Assembly: GCA_965203565.1 (NCBI GenBank)
Contig: OZ241896.1
Span: 124,001 to 188,000, forward strand
DNA length: 64,000 bases
Source of the DNA: JAAXGX01 sp965203565
GTDB lineage: Bacteria > Acidobacteriota > Vicinamibacteria > Vicinamibacterales > UBA8438
Reading direction: 5' to 3'
In this document: in pieces, positions 53,777 to 62,537 of the stretch
Position numbering within the stretch: the first letter of the stretch is position 1
How the letters are laid out: each line of letters opens with the position of its first letter
The notes under the pieces: generated by a model
What the model was told of the DNA's origin: nothing
Seen by the model: only the letters and a program-made list of their open reading frames with translations
The model's database searches: none
Made by a program: the position numbers and the translations under genes

Positions 53777-54733
53777 TCATTCCAGATGCCGCCGTTCGAC
53801 CCATTCGCGCACCACCTGCTGGCGCCGCGTGCGGAACAGGACGCGCAGATCCATCCGGAAGTCGTACCGCTTCGGCAGCCAGACGTCCGGCTCGACGCGC
53901 TCGAAATCCAGGCTCCCCTCGGCGCGGCGGAGCGTGGCGATTCCCCACAGGTAACGGACCGGCTCGTCCATCCGGAAGTCGACGCGCGCGAGGCCGTGGT
54001 CGGCGCGCGCCACGTACATCGTTCCGCTCGACCGGTTCAGCGCCTTGTCGATCCGGGTCCGTTCCGGCAGCTTGCCCGCGCGCGGCGCGAACGCGACGAC
54101 CCAGCACGGCTCGCCCCGGACCGTTTCGAGGCCGACGACGGACGCCTGGTACCGCTCGATCAGCTCCGGGCCGAGGCGGACCTGCCGCTCGTCGTTCGTC
54201 TCGGCCCGCCCGCCGCCCTCGCGGGCGCGCTCCTGCGCGCCGCGGGCGAACGCGTCCCGCCTTTCGCGCTGCTCGCGCCGCTCGTCCGCGTCGAGCGGCC
54301 GTCCGTCGCGTTCGATCAGCTCCTCGAACAGCTCGCCCTCGACCGGATACCGCCGGTGGACGGTCGTCTCGGTCTTCGTGACCTCGCCGTCTTCGTCGAG
54401 CGTCCGGGTGGCGGCGGTGATGCGCGACTCGTACTGCAGCTCGGCTCCGCGCTCGTCCTGGCGCTTCGCGCGCTCCAGCATCCGCTCGACGATCTCGCCG
54501 ACCGGCGGGAGCCTGTCGGCCCCGACGTCCCGAACGTCTCCCGCGTCCGGGGCGGCGGCGTCCGGCGTCCCGGCCGCCGGGGGAGACGGGGCCTGCTGCG
54601 CCGGGGTTCGCGCGGCCGGGGACTGCGACGCCGGAGACTGCGACGCCGGCGCGCCGGCCGACGTCAGGACGGCGGCCAGCGCCGGCAAGCCGGCCAGCGC
54701 CAGGACGACGGCGATCGTCCGGGGACGGCGCAT
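53777..54733 (-). CDS. Exported LolA-fold lipoprotein-sorting-like protein
   Basis: The 318-residue protein has a signal peptide and an Ala/Pro/Ser linker with a SQSPASQSPA direct repeat. Its LolA/LppX-like beta fold includes VERMLERAKRQDERGAELQYES, ERYQASVVGLETVRGEPCWVVAFAP and YVARADHGLARVDFRMDEP. Such proteins carry lipids or lipoproteins in the periplasm; the cargo is unknown. The start is ATG 54733; GTG 54748 is also in frame. It lies 24 bases upstream of the octaheme cytochrome gene. Confidence 0.7.
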   Translation of the reverse strand: MRRPRTIAVVLALAGLPALAAVLTSAGAPASQSPASQSPAARTPAQQAPSPPAAGTPDAAAPDAGDVRDVGADRLPPVGEIVERMLERAKRQDERGAELQYESRITAATRTLDEDGEVTKTETTVHRRYPVEGELFEELIERDGRPLDADERREQRERRDAFARGAQERAREGGGRAETNDERQVRLGPELIERYQASVVGLETVRGEPCWVVAFAPRAGKLPERTRIDKALNRSSGTMYVARADHGLARVDFRMDEPVRYLWGIATLRRAEGSLDFERVEPDVWLPKRYDFRMDLRVLFRTRRQQVVREWVERRHLE

Positions 54734-54780
54734 GCAGGATGGTAGCACCGGCGCACCGGCGTGGGGTCCGCCGCGGGCTG

Positions 54781-54786
54781 TATACT
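54781..54786 (+). promoter_or_regulatory. Promoter -10 (TATACT) of the FMN reductase gene
   Basis: TATACT in GGCTGTATACT lies 23 bases before the ATG at 54810, giving a leader of about 17 bases. No -35 is visible. Confidence 0.5.
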
Positions 54787-54809
54787 GCGCCGTCGGTGGT
54801 CCCGACCCG

Positions 54810-55400
54810 ATGATGCCCGGCGCCGAGGCCGACCCGCCGTCCGTCCTGGTGATCAGTTGCTCGCTCAGCGCGTCGAGCCGGTCGCGCCGTCTGGCGCGCG
54901 CGGCCGAGACCGCGCTCCGCGGCCTGGGCGCGGACGCCGAGCTGATCGACCTCCGGGAGTGGAATCTGCCGCTGTGCGACGGCGGCGACAGTTACGGCCA
55001 TCCGTCGGTCGCCCCGCTGACGCAGCGGATCGAGCGGACCGCCGCGGTCCTCCTCGCGTCGCCGGTCTACAACTACGACCTGAACGCCGCCGCCAAGAAC
55101 CTGGTCGAGATGACCGGGCAGGCCTGGCGCGACAAGCCGGTCGGCTTCCTCTGCACGGCGGGCGGGCGCGGCAGCTACATGGCGCCGATCGGGCTGGCGA
55201 ACAGCCTGATGTTCGACTTCCGCTGCTTGATCATCCCGCGCTTCGTCTACGCCGTGGGCGACGATTTCGAGGAGGGCGGCGGCCTGCCGGCGCCGCTCGG
55301 CGCGCGCGTCGCGCAACTGGCGGAGACGGCGGTCGGGCTGGCGCGCGCCTTGGCCTGGCTGCGGGCGTCGAACGGCGCAGGGTCCGGCGCCCGGCCCTGA
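54810..55400 (+). CDS. NADPH-dependent FMN reductase family flavoprotein
   Basis: The 196-residue flavodoxin-like protein has the FMN phosphate loop SCSLSASSRSRRLARA, the ASPVYNYDLNAAAKNLVE segment that binds the flavin ring, and TAGGRGSY. It reduces FMN or quinone-like substrates with NAD(P)H. Two adjacent ATG codons (54810 and 54813) are possible starts. It is followed after 27 bases by the amidase gene. Confidence 0.88.
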   Translation: MMPGAEADPPSVLVISCSLSASSRSRRLARAAETALRGLGADAELIDLREWNLPLCDGGDSYGHPSVAPLTQRIERTAAVLLASPVYNYDLNAAAKNLVEMTGQAWRDKPVGFLCTAGGRGSYMAPIGLANSLMFDFRCLIIPRFVYAVGDDFEEGGGLPAPLGARVAQLAETAVGLARALAWLRASNGAGSGARP

Positions 55401-55427
55401 GCCGCCGCCGGAAGGGGAGCGCACCGG

Positions 55428-57179
55428 ATGCCAGTCCGTCCGCCGTCCGGCGCCCGCCGGCTCCGTCGCCGCGACCTGCTTCTCGCCGCCGGCTTGCTGC
55501 CTCCGGCCTCCGCCGCCGCGCCGCCGGCTGCCGCGCAACCGGCGGCGGCGCCGGCGCGCGACGCGCTGGAGTGCGCCGCGGCGCTGGCCGATCTGGAGTT
55601 CACCGAAGCCGAGCGCGACCTGATGCGCCCCGACGCGGCCCGCAACCAGCGGCGGTACGCCGAGCTGCGGCGCGTCGCCATCGGCCCGGACACCGGACCG
55701 GCGTTCACCTTTCGCCCGTCCCCCCATGCGTCTCCGCCGGACCGCCTGCCGGCCGGATCGGCCACCCCGCACGCGGCGGTCCCGGTGGCGCGTCCCCGCC
55801 GGGTGACGGCGCCGGCCGACCTTGAAGCGCTCGCCTTCGAGCCGGTCACCACGCTGTCGCGGCTCGTCGAGCGCCGGCTGGTGACGTCGGCCGCGCTGAC
55901 CGAGATGTACCTCGCCCGCCTCCGCCGCTACGGCCGCCGCCTGAACTGCGTCGTGACGCTGACCCCGGAGATCGCCCGCGCGCAGGCCGCCGAGGCCGAC
56001 CGGGAGATCGCCGCCGGCCGGTATCGCGGCCCGCTGCACGGCATCCCGTGGGGCGCGAAAGACCTGTTCGCCACGCGCGGCGTCCGCACCACGTGGGGCG
56101 CGAAGCCGTACGAGAACCAAGTCATCGACCGCGACGCGGCGGTGGTCGAGCGCCTGCGGGAGGCCGGCGCGGTGCTGGCCGCCAAGCTGTCGATGGGCGC
56201 CCTGGCCCGCGGGAGCGTCTGGTTCGGCGGCGCGACGCGCAACCCGTGGGACCGCTCGCGCAGCTCCAGCGGCTCGTCCGCCGGCCCGGCCGCGGCGACC
56301 GCCGCCGGACTGGTCGGCTTCTCCGTCGGCACGGAAACGCTCGGCTCGATTATCTCGCCGTCGGCGGCGTGCGGCGCCGTCGGCCTGCGCCCGACGTACG
56401 GGCGCGTTAGCCGGTACGGCGCGATGGCGCTCGCCTGGACGATGGACAAGGTCGGGCCGATCTGCCGCGCCGCGGACGACTGCGCGCTGGTGCTGAACGC
56501 CGTCTACGGTCCCGATGGGCGGGACGAGGCGGTGGTCGACGCGCCGTTCGTATGGGAGCCGCGGTTCGACCCGTCGCGCCTGCGCGTCGGCTACGTGGAG
56601 GAGGAGTTCGAACGGCCGCCGCCGGGCGCGCTGCTGCGCGGGGCGCGGGAGGCCGAAGCCCGGCTGGAAGTGCAGCGGGCGGCGCTCGACGACCTGCGCG
56701 GCGCGGGGCTGGCGCTCGAGCCGGTCGCGCTGCCCGACTTCCCGGTCGAGGCGCTCCGCCTGATCCTCCACGCCGAGGCGGCGGCGGCGTTCGACGACCT
56801 GACCCGCTCCGGCGGCGCCGGCCGCCTCACCGAGCAGGGTCCGGACGCCTGGCCGAACCTCTTCCGGGCGTCGCGGCTGATTCCGGCCGTCGAGTACCTC
56901 CGCGCCCAGCGCGCCCGCACGCTGCTCGCCCGCGAGATGGAGGCGCTGCTGCGCCGGGTCGACCTGTTCGTCAGCCCGCCGCTCAGCGCCGGCCTGACGA
57001 TGACCAACTTCACCGGCCACCCGGCTATCGCCTTCAAGGCCGGCTTCCACGACGGCCTGCCGGTCGGCCTGATGATGACCGGCCGCCTGTTCGACGAGGC
57101 GACGCTGCTGCAGGCCGCCGGCGCATACGAACGCGCCACCCGCTGGCGCACGATCCACCCGCCGCTCGACGCGCCGTGA
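55428..57179 (+). CDS. Tat-exported amidase (amidase signature family)
   Basis: The 583-residue protein starts with a twin-arginine signal (RRLRRRDLLLAAGLL, ~11-25). The amidase domain (~140-580) has the catalytic lysine in GIPWGAKDLF and the serine-rich segment SRSSSGSSAGPAAATAAG holding the cis-Ser and nucleophile. FSVGTETLGSI and a C-terminal GHPAIAFKAGF are also present. It hydrolyses an unknown amide outside the cytoplasm. ATG at 55428 is preceded by GGAAGGGGAGC. Confidence 0.9.
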   Translation: MPVRPPSGARRLRRRDLLLAAGLLPPASAAAPPAAAQPAAAPARDALECAAALADLEFTEAERDLMRPDAARNQRRYAELRRVAIGPDTGPAFTFRPSPHASPPDRLPAGSATPHAAVPVARPRRVTAPADLEALAFEPVTTLSRLVERRLVTSAALTEMYLARLRRYGRRLNCVVTLTPEIARAQAAEADREIAAGRYRGPLHGIPWGAKDLFATRGVRTTWGAKPYENQVIDRDAAVVERLREAGAVLAAKLSMGALARGSVWFGGATRNPWDRSRSSSGSSAGPAAATAAGLVGFSVGTETLGSIISPSAACGAVGLRPTYGRVSRYGAMALAWTMDKVGPICRAADDCALVLNAVYGPDGRDEAVVDAPFVWEPRFDPSRLRVGYVEEEFERPPPGALLRGAREAEARLEVQRAALDDLRGAGLALEPVALPDFPVEALRLILHAEAAAAFDDLTRSGGAGRLTEQGPDAWPNLFRASRLIPAVEYLRAQRARTLLAREMEALLRRVDLFVSPPLSAGLTMTNFTGHPAIAFKAGFHDGLPVGLMMTGRLFDEATLLQAAGAYERATRWRTIHPPLDAP

Positions 57180-57182
57180 AGC

Positions 57183-57196
57183 CGCTCCCGGGAGCG
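57183..57196 (+). terminator. Palindrome after the amidase gene
   Basis: CGCTCCCGGGAGCG is a perfect 14-bp palindrome four bases after the amidase stop. It may end transcription, but there is no T run. Confidence 0.35.
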
Positions 57197-57231
57197 CGGC
57201 CTGCTTGCTGCGAAAAACGATGCGTGCAATT

Positions 57232-57247
57232 ATCTGAAACAACAGAT
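57232..57247. promoter_or_regulatory. Inverted repeat upstream of the DUF262 operon
   Basis: ATCTG and CAGAT are separated by AAACAA within an AT-richer stretch 38 bases before the ATG at 57285. It overlaps the most likely promoter region and could be an operator for the three-gene unit. Confidence 0.35.
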
Positions 57248-57284
57248 TTCCCGGCGGCGGATTGAGAAGAGAGGCAGAGGCCGC

Positions 57285-58382
57285 ATGACGGATACCCGGA
57301 CGGATTCCGCTCCCGAAGACCTCGAAGGACTGGAGGACGGCCAGCCGTCCTCCTGGAAGGACTATCCGATCGACTCCCTGCTGATCCGGCAGGAGAACCG
57401 CACCGTTCACGACGTGCTGCGCCGCATCGACACGGGGCGGTTCGTCATGAACCCCGATTTTCAGCGCGACTTCATCTGGAGCGAAGACCGGCAGATCAAG
57501 CTCATCGAGTCCGTCATCATGCGGATTCCGTTGCCGGTGCTCTATCTCGCGGAGGACGAGCAGGGGCGGATGATCGTCGTGGACGGCTTGCAGCGCCTGT
57601 CGACGTTCAAGCGCTTCGTGGACAACGAGCTGAAGCTCGATCTTCCGCATCGGGACAACCTGCACGGAAAGGTGTTCCAGGATCTGTCGCCCAAACTCCA
57701 GAACCGTGTGGAGGATTGCAACCTCATCCTGTACGTCATCGATCAGCGGGTGCCGGAGCAGGCTCGGCTCGACATTTTCCATCGCGTCAATTTGGGCGTG
57801 CCGCTGTCCCGGCAACAGATGCGCAATTCGTTGTACTCCGGTGCGGCGACGAGATTCCTGAAAGAGGAGTCCACCACGCCGATCTTCCTGCAAGCGACAG
57901 GAAAGAGTCTCAAGACGACCACCATGCGGGACCGCGAATTCGTCAACCGCTTCTGCGCCTTCCAGATTCTGGATCTCGACGAGTACCGCGACATGGACGA
58001 GTTCCTGGCCGAGGGATTGAAGAAAATGAACGCGGCCCCGGATCGGCTGCCGGAACTGTCTTCCCGGTTCAGAAAAGGTCTCGCGAACAACTTCCGGTTG
58101 TTCGGCAGGAACGCATTCAGAAAGCACCAACCGGACCAGGAGCAGCGCGGAGTTCTCAACGCGTCGCTCTGGGACGTCATGTCCACCGGGCTCTCGGGGT
58201 GCGAGACGCGCGTCGTCGAGCAGAAGTCCGACGCCCTGCGGGCCGGCTTCTTCCGTCTGCTGGACGACGACGATTTCTCGGATGCAATCACCTACGGCCC
58301 CAACGATCCGAAGAAGGTCCGGCGCCGCTTCTCGGCGGCGGGAGCGATGATCGCGGAGGTGCTCGGTGCTGACTCGCCTTGA
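57285..58382 (+). CDS. DUF262 (ParB/Srx-like, GmrSD N-terminal) protein
   Basis: The 365-residue protein has the DUF262 layout. A RRIDTGRFVMNPDFQRDFIWSEDRQIKLIESVI segment is followed by RIPLPVLYLAE and the DGLQRLSTF motif (near 99), which corresponds to the DGQQR nucleotide-binding motif. A helical C-terminal half with RVNLGVPLSRQQMRNSLY follows. DUF262 proteins act in GmrSD, BrxU and related anti-phage systems. It overlaps the ATPase gene by 17 bases and begins a three-gene operon. Confidence 0.85.
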   Translation: MTDTRTDSAPEDLEGLEDGQPSSWKDYPIDSLLIRQENRTVHDVLRRIDTGRFVMNPDFQRDFIWSEDRQIKLIESVIMRIPLPVLYLAEDEQGRMIVVDGLQRLSTFKRFVDNELKLDLPHRDNLHGKVFQDLSPKLQNRVEDCNLILYVIDQRVPEQARLDIFHRVNLGVPLSRQQMRNSLYSGAATRFLKEESTTPIFLQATGKSLKTTTMRDREFVNRFCAFQILDLDEYRDMDEFLAEGLKKMNAAPDRLPELSSRFRKGLANNFRLFGRNAFRKHQPDQEQRGVLNASLWDVMSTGLSGCETRVVEQKSDALRAGFFRLLDDDDFSDAITYGPNDPKKVRRRFSAAGAMIAEVLGADSP

Positions 58383-59508
58383 CCTGCGGCTGTTCAAGTG
58401 CTTCGAGCTGCTGAAGCTGCCCCTCGCGCCGCTGACGTTGCTGTCCGGCCCGAACTCTTCCGGAAAGTCCTCGGTTCTTCAGGCGCTCGTTCTGCTGCAT
58501 CAGACAATGCGCGAGCACGAGTGGTCCACGCGGCTGGCGCTCAACGGCGCCGGCGTCCATCTCGGCGCCCTCGTCGACGTCGTCGACGAGGTGCACGGAC
58601 GCACCGGATTCGAGATCGGCGTGGCGTCGGAAGCTGCCGCCTGCCACTGGACGTTCGAAGGCGATCGACGTGAAATGTCGTTGCGGGTGCGTCGCGTGGT
58701 CTTCGACGGCGCCGCAAGCGACGAGCCGGAATCCCTGCGGCACCTGCTGCCGCCGAGGGACGATGGGCAGGTCGAGCCGCTGGCCGGGCTTCTGCGCCGC
58801 CGTCTCACGTACATTACCGCCGAGCGCGTCGGACCGCAGGAAGCGTATCCGCTCGAAGATCCACACGATGCGGATCTGGTCGGCGCCAGGGGCGAGCACG
58901 CGGTGAGCGCGCTGCATTGGGGACGGGACGAGCCGGTGCTTCCGGGGCTGGCGCTGGCCGGCGCGCCGGCCACGCGGTTGCGGCAGGTCGAAGCCCGCAT
59001 GCGAACGCTCTTTCCCGGCTGCGGCGTCGACTTGCAGCAGGCGCCGCAGACGAACACGGTGACGCTCGGGTTGCGCACCTCCGACGACACCGGATTTCAT
59101 CCACCCATCCACACCGGCTTCGGTCTGACGCAGACATTGCCCATCGTCGTCGCCGCCTTGTCGGAGGCCCCCGGCGACGTCATGCTGATCGAGAACCCGG
59201 AAGTGCACCTGCATCCGGCGGGGCAGGCATTGATGGGAGAGTTTCTCGCCGACGTCGCCCGCGCGGGGATACAGGCGGTCGTGGAGACGCACAGCGATCA
59301 CGTCCTCAACGGCATCCGCCGCGCGGTCAGGAAAGAATGGCTCGCCCCGGAACAGGTCGCCATCCACTTCTTCAGGCCGAGGTCCGAAGCGGGGGCGCAG
59401 GTGCACAGTCCCGCAATCGACGCGGAGGGCAACATCGACGTCTGGCCGGAAGGTTTCTTCGACCAGTTCGACAAGGACATGAACTACTTCGCCGGATGGG
59501 GCGATTGA
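58366..59508 (+). CDS. AAA family ATPase with DUF3696 domain
   Basis: The 380-residue protein has Walker A GPNSSGKSSVLQ near residue 27, the ABC-like segment HTGFGLTQTLPIVVAAL, Walker B LIENPEVHLHPAGQ, and VVETHSDHVLNGIR. The C-terminal DAEGNIDVWPEGFFDQFDKDM is a DUF3696 signature. It starts at GTG 58366 inside the DUF262 gene. Related ATPases power two- and three-gene defence systems. The next gene follows after one base. Confidence 0.88.
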   Translation: MLTRLDLRLFKCFELLKLPLAPLTLLSGPNSSGKSSVLQALVLLHQTMREHEWSTRLALNGAGVHLGALVDVVDEVHGRTGFEIGVASEAAACHWTFEGDRREMSLRVRRVVFDGAASDEPESLRHLLPPRDDGQVEPLAGLLRRRLTYITAERVGPQEAYPLEDPHDADLVGARGEHAVSALHWGRDEPVLPGLALAGAPATRLRQVEARMRTLFPGCGVDLQQAPQTNTVTLGLRTSDDTGFHPPIHTGFGLTQTLPIVVAALSEAPGDVMLIENPEVHLHPAGQALMGEFLADVARAGIQAVVETHSDHVLNGIRRAVRKEWLAPEQVAIHFFRPRSEAGAQVHSPAIDAEGNIDVWPEGFFDQFDKDMNYFAGWGD

Positions 59509-59509
59509 C

Positions 59510-60147
59510 GTGGATCTGCTGTTCAACGAGCTCTCGCTCCACGGGCAGTTTCGAGACCTTTCGACGTTCGAGGCGGCGGTCGAGCGGGTCATGGGCATGC
59601 GCAAGCTCACGGCGCGGTTCGGCCGGGAGCTGTACTGTCACCGCAACGTCGCCGATCGTCGCGTCACTTCGGACATCTTCGTCCGGAAGGCGGTCGGAAC
59701 TTTCAAACTGGACCGCCAGCGATCATTCATGACGTGGTTGACGCGGCACGGACCCTTCTGGGAGGACGCGCGGCGGCACGGCGAGGGAGATTACCTGGAG
59801 TGCTTCCAGTACGAGGGCGAAGTCGTTACGGATACGGCGGTGGGAGAAGCGGCGTACTGCTGCCTGCACGGGCGGGACCGCGGGCTCGTGAGCATGGATC
59901 CGTCGGACTGGCTGTTTTCGCCGGCGCCGGTCGACTGGCATCCCGAAGACGGCGGCGTTCGGCGCGTCGATGTCCGGAACTACTGGGACGCGGACCTGCT
60001 GGCGGCCGAACTGGAGAAGGCGCCGCCGGCGCTCGGCTCGTGGTCGGACCTTGAGGCGACGGCCCGGATGCGCTGTCCGGATCTCGTCTTTGCGCCGGAC
60101 GGCTTCAGGCCGCTAGACGGACATCCCTTCACAGTCCGAGGTAGAAG
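59510..60147 (+). pseudogene. Third gene of the DUF262/ATPase operon, N-terminal part (disrupted by IS)
   Basis: About 210 codons are present before the insertion, starting at GTG 59510 one base after the ATPase stop. Features include FGRELYCHRNVADRRVT, SFMTWLTRHGPFWEDAR and VRNYWDADLLAAELE. No known domain is recognised. The reading frame runs into the IS end near 60148. The rest of the gene appears beyond the IS at 61558-61946. Its position and coupling make it the probable effector or sensor of the system. Confidence 0.7.
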
Positions 60148-61557
60148 TCCTCGGTTTTCAGATGGCTGGTTGAAGGGGCCGGCGGCGCGATAGCGCGGCG
60201 ATCCGCGCCGCATGGGGCCGACATCGCGTCCAGAGCCGTCTCAGACCGCTCCACAGGCCCACCAGCAGCCCGATCAGCGCCCAGACGCCGGCTACGGCCC
60301 GGCCCTGCAGGCTGCGGGGCGTGCCAACGCCGATCTGCTGACGCAGCAGCAGCCCGAGGTTGAGACCTGCGACGTGCACCAGCAGGCGTTTGAGGATGTT
60401 CGGATGCCCGCGCAAGTGCACCCGTCGCATCCCCCCCGTCTCATACAGATGCGCAAACGGCCGCTCCACACGCTCGCCGCGCCGCCGCTGCAACCGCCGC
60501 CCCCGCTGGCCGCGCAGCCGGCGCCGGTTCCCATACACCGCCGCCCGAGCCTCCTGCCGGCCCTTCCAGTTCCGACGGCCCCGCTCCGGCTCCGCAATGT
60601 AACTCCGAACGCCCGCCGCCGCCAGACCCACCAGCGTCGCGTTGCTGTGATAGCCCTTGTCCGCCACCACCTCCGCAACCCCCGCCGCATCCGGCAACAC
60701 CGCTTCGACCTGCTCCGCCGACGTGACCAGCGTCTCGACCAGCGTCGTCGTATCCCCCTGGTCCGCCCCCTGAACCGTCACGCCCACCACCGCACCCGTC
60801 TCCAGGTCCACCGCATGCTCCACCTTGTGCGCCAGGTGGGTGCTGCCGTCCTTCATCTTCGCGACCTTCGCGTCCGGGTCGTGCGGGTGAGTCCAGTCCC
60901 GGTTCGACGTCTTCGCCGTCTTCTTTTTCTTCCGTTCCCGATCAAACCGCGCCAACTCCTCCGCCGTCAGCGTCTCGACGCCCGACGCCTGCGCCAACCG
61001 GGTCAGGAACGCCGTGTAGTCCTCCCCCGTGTCACGCCGCACGATGCTCCGCAAAGCCGCGTTCGCCTCCAGCGTCGTCGCGTCGATGCCCAGCGTCTTC
61101 CCCGTAACCAGACTCGACTCCGCCAACTGCTTCAACACCCACCGGAAGACCGCCTGATGCGCCTCGACCGAAAACAGACGCCGCGTTCGCGAGATCGTCG
61201 AATGGTCCGGCGGCGACGCCGGCAGCGCCAAGCGCAGAAACGCCCGCACGCTCAGGGAATCGGACGCACGCCACGCGATGGCGCGCTCCGAATCCAGCCC
61301 TTCGAAGTACCCGAGCAGCAGCAACCGGAAGTAGCGCCCAGGAGCCAGACTCGGCCGACCCATCGTCGTGTAGAACCGGGCGCACACCTTCTCGACGAAC
61401 GCGTCGAAGCCCGCCGTCTCGAGAATCCGGTTCAACCGCTCGTAGAACGGATGCCCCGCGCCCCGCGGCAAGTCCGCCGCCGACACCAACAGCGATTGCT
61501 GCGAACCGTCGTCACGCGTAGTGCCCATCGACATGCCAGCCAGTGTAAAGCAGAAGA
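60148..61557. mobile_element. IS element (IS1182/IS5-like, about 1.4 kb)
   Basis: The element carries one transposase gene on the minus strand. Imperfect terminal inverted repeats of about 22 bp can be seen, sharing TGGCTGG at the inner end (60148-60169 and 61536-61557; about 15 of 22 match). No clear target duplication was found, so the ends are uncertain by several bases. It splits the third gene of the DUF262/ATPase operon. Confidence 0.7.
60158..61534 (-). CDS. IS transposase (DUF772/DDE, IS1182-like)
   Basis: The 458-residue protein has a DUF772-type N-terminal domain (GRYFRLLLLGYFEGLDSERAIAW...PDHSTISRTRRLF). The DDE nuclease domain has GIDATTLEANAALR, a K-M-KDGSTHLAHKVEHAVD segment, and VVADKGYHSNATL with a catalytic Asp. 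The last part is Arg-rich with HLYETGGMRRVHLRG. It looks intact. The start codon lies next to the right inverted repeat and the stop lies inside the left one. Confidence 0.9.
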   Translation of the reverse strand: MSMGTTRDDGSQQSLLVSAADLPRGAGHPFYERLNRILETAGFDAFVEKVCARFYTTMGRPSLAPGRYFRLLLLGYFEGLDSERAIAWRASDSLSVRAFLRLALPASPPDHSTISRTRRLFSVEAHQAVFRWVLKQLAESSLVTGKTLGIDATTLEANAALRSIVRRDTGEDYTAFLTRLAQASGVETLTAEELARFDRERKKKKTAKTSNRDWTHPHDPDAKVAKMKDGSTHLAHKVEHAVDLETGAVVGVTVQGADQGDTTTLVETLVTSAEQVEAVLPDAAGVAEVVADKGYHSNATLVGLAAAGVRSYIAEPERGRRNWKGRQEARAAVYGNRRRLRGQRGRRLQRRRGERVERPFAHLYETGGMRRVHLRGHPNILKRLLVHVAGLNLGLLLRQQIGVGTPRSLQGRAVAGVWALIGLLVGLWSGLRRLWTRCRPHAARIAALSRRRPLQPAI

Positions 61558-61946
61558 GCCGGCGTGTCGATCCCGAAAATGCCGACTTTTACCACGGGCT
61601 GTTCAGCCGGGGGGTGGCCGAACGGCTTCTGGATAGAATCGTCGTCCTGCAGCAGCTCCGTAACTGTTTCGACGATCACGGAGAGCGCACCCGGGAAGGG
61701 CACAGGCTGTATCAGAAGCACTTCACCGGCGACAAGGCGTGGTTCTCCGATTCATCGGACACGGAGAAGAACGAGTTCAGGACGGAGCTGACCTTTCCGA
61801 ACCCGTCCGCAAGCAGCGCATTCCTGTTCTGCCCGTGGCACGGCAAGGTGAAGACGCCGCAGCTCAGAATCCACTTCTCGTGGCCGGTGCGCGCCGCCGA
61901 ACCGTTGTACGTCATGTACGTCGGTCCGAAGATCACGAAGCGATGA
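61558..61946 (+). pseudogene. Third gene of the DUF262/ATPase operon, C-terminal part
   Basis: After the IS the frame encodes RRVDPENADFYHGLF, RLLDRIVVLQQLRNCF and SASSAFLFCPWHGKVKTPQ, ending in YVMYVGPKITKR. It has no start codon or ribosome site of its own that looks natural. Together the two parts would make a protein of about 330-345 residues. Function unknown. The sequence is lower in GC than the flanking IS. Confidence 0.65.
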
Positions 61947-61980
61947 TCGCCGCTGGTTTCCGCTGTCCGCGAGCCAGCCC

Positions 61981-62499
61981 ATGAACGCCACGGACCGCAT
62001 CGAAGTCGTCGAGGGCGACGTCACGCGGCTCGACGTGGACGCAATCGTCAACGCCGCGAACGAGTCGCTGCTGGGCGGCGGCGGGGTGGACGGCGCGATC
62101 CACCGCGCGGCCGGCCCCCGGCTTCTCGAAGAGTGCCGCGGGCTCGGCGGGCGCCCGACCGGCCAAGCCCGGATCACCGGAGCATACGACCTTCTCGCCC
62201 GCTACGTCGTCCACACCGTCGGGCCGGTGTGGCGGGGCGGAGACCGCGGCGAGGACGGCCTGCTGGAGAGCTGCTACCGGGAATCGCTGCGGCTCGCGGC
62301 GGAGCACGGCGCGCGGACCATCGCGTTTCCGGCCATTTCGACCGGCGTCTACCGCTTCCCTATCGCCCGCGCGGCTGGCATCGCGGTCCGCACGGTGACG
62401 GCGGGGCTCGCGGAGCATCCTTCCATCCGGCGCGTCGTGCTCTGCTGCTTCGATGCCCGGTCGGCCGGCGTCTTCCGCGGGGCGTTGCAGGCTTCCTGA
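61981..62499 (+). CDS. Macrodomain protein, O-acetyl-ADP-ribose deacetylase (MacroD/YmdB-like)
   Basis: The 172-residue protein is a single macrodomain with VEGDVTRLDVDAIVNAANESLLGGGGVDGAIH (ligand-binding Asn and Asp), ARITGAYDLLARYVVHTVGPVW, and the AFPAISTGVYRFP loop that holds the diphosphate. It should hydrolyse ADP-ribose esters or O-acetyl-ADP-ribose. It starts 34 bases after the broken third gene and may be a cargo gene of the same island. Confidence 0.92.
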   Translation: MNATDRIEVVEGDVTRLDVDAIVNAANESLLGGGGVDGAIHRAAGPRLLEECRGLGGRPTGQARITGAYDLLARYVVHTVGPVWRGGDRGEDGLLESCYRESLRLAAEHGARTIAFPAISTGVYRFPIARAAGIAVRTVTAGLAEHPSIRRVVLCCFDARSAGVFRGALQAS

Positions 62500-62537
62500 C
62501 GGGTTCTGTCAGCCGGCGCGCCGCTGCTCGAATGCAG

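Noticed and set aside
61981..62499. The macrodomain gene as a DarG-type antitoxin
   Set aside because: There is no DarT-like toxin gene beside it and the sequence fits the MacroD/YmdB deacetylase type.
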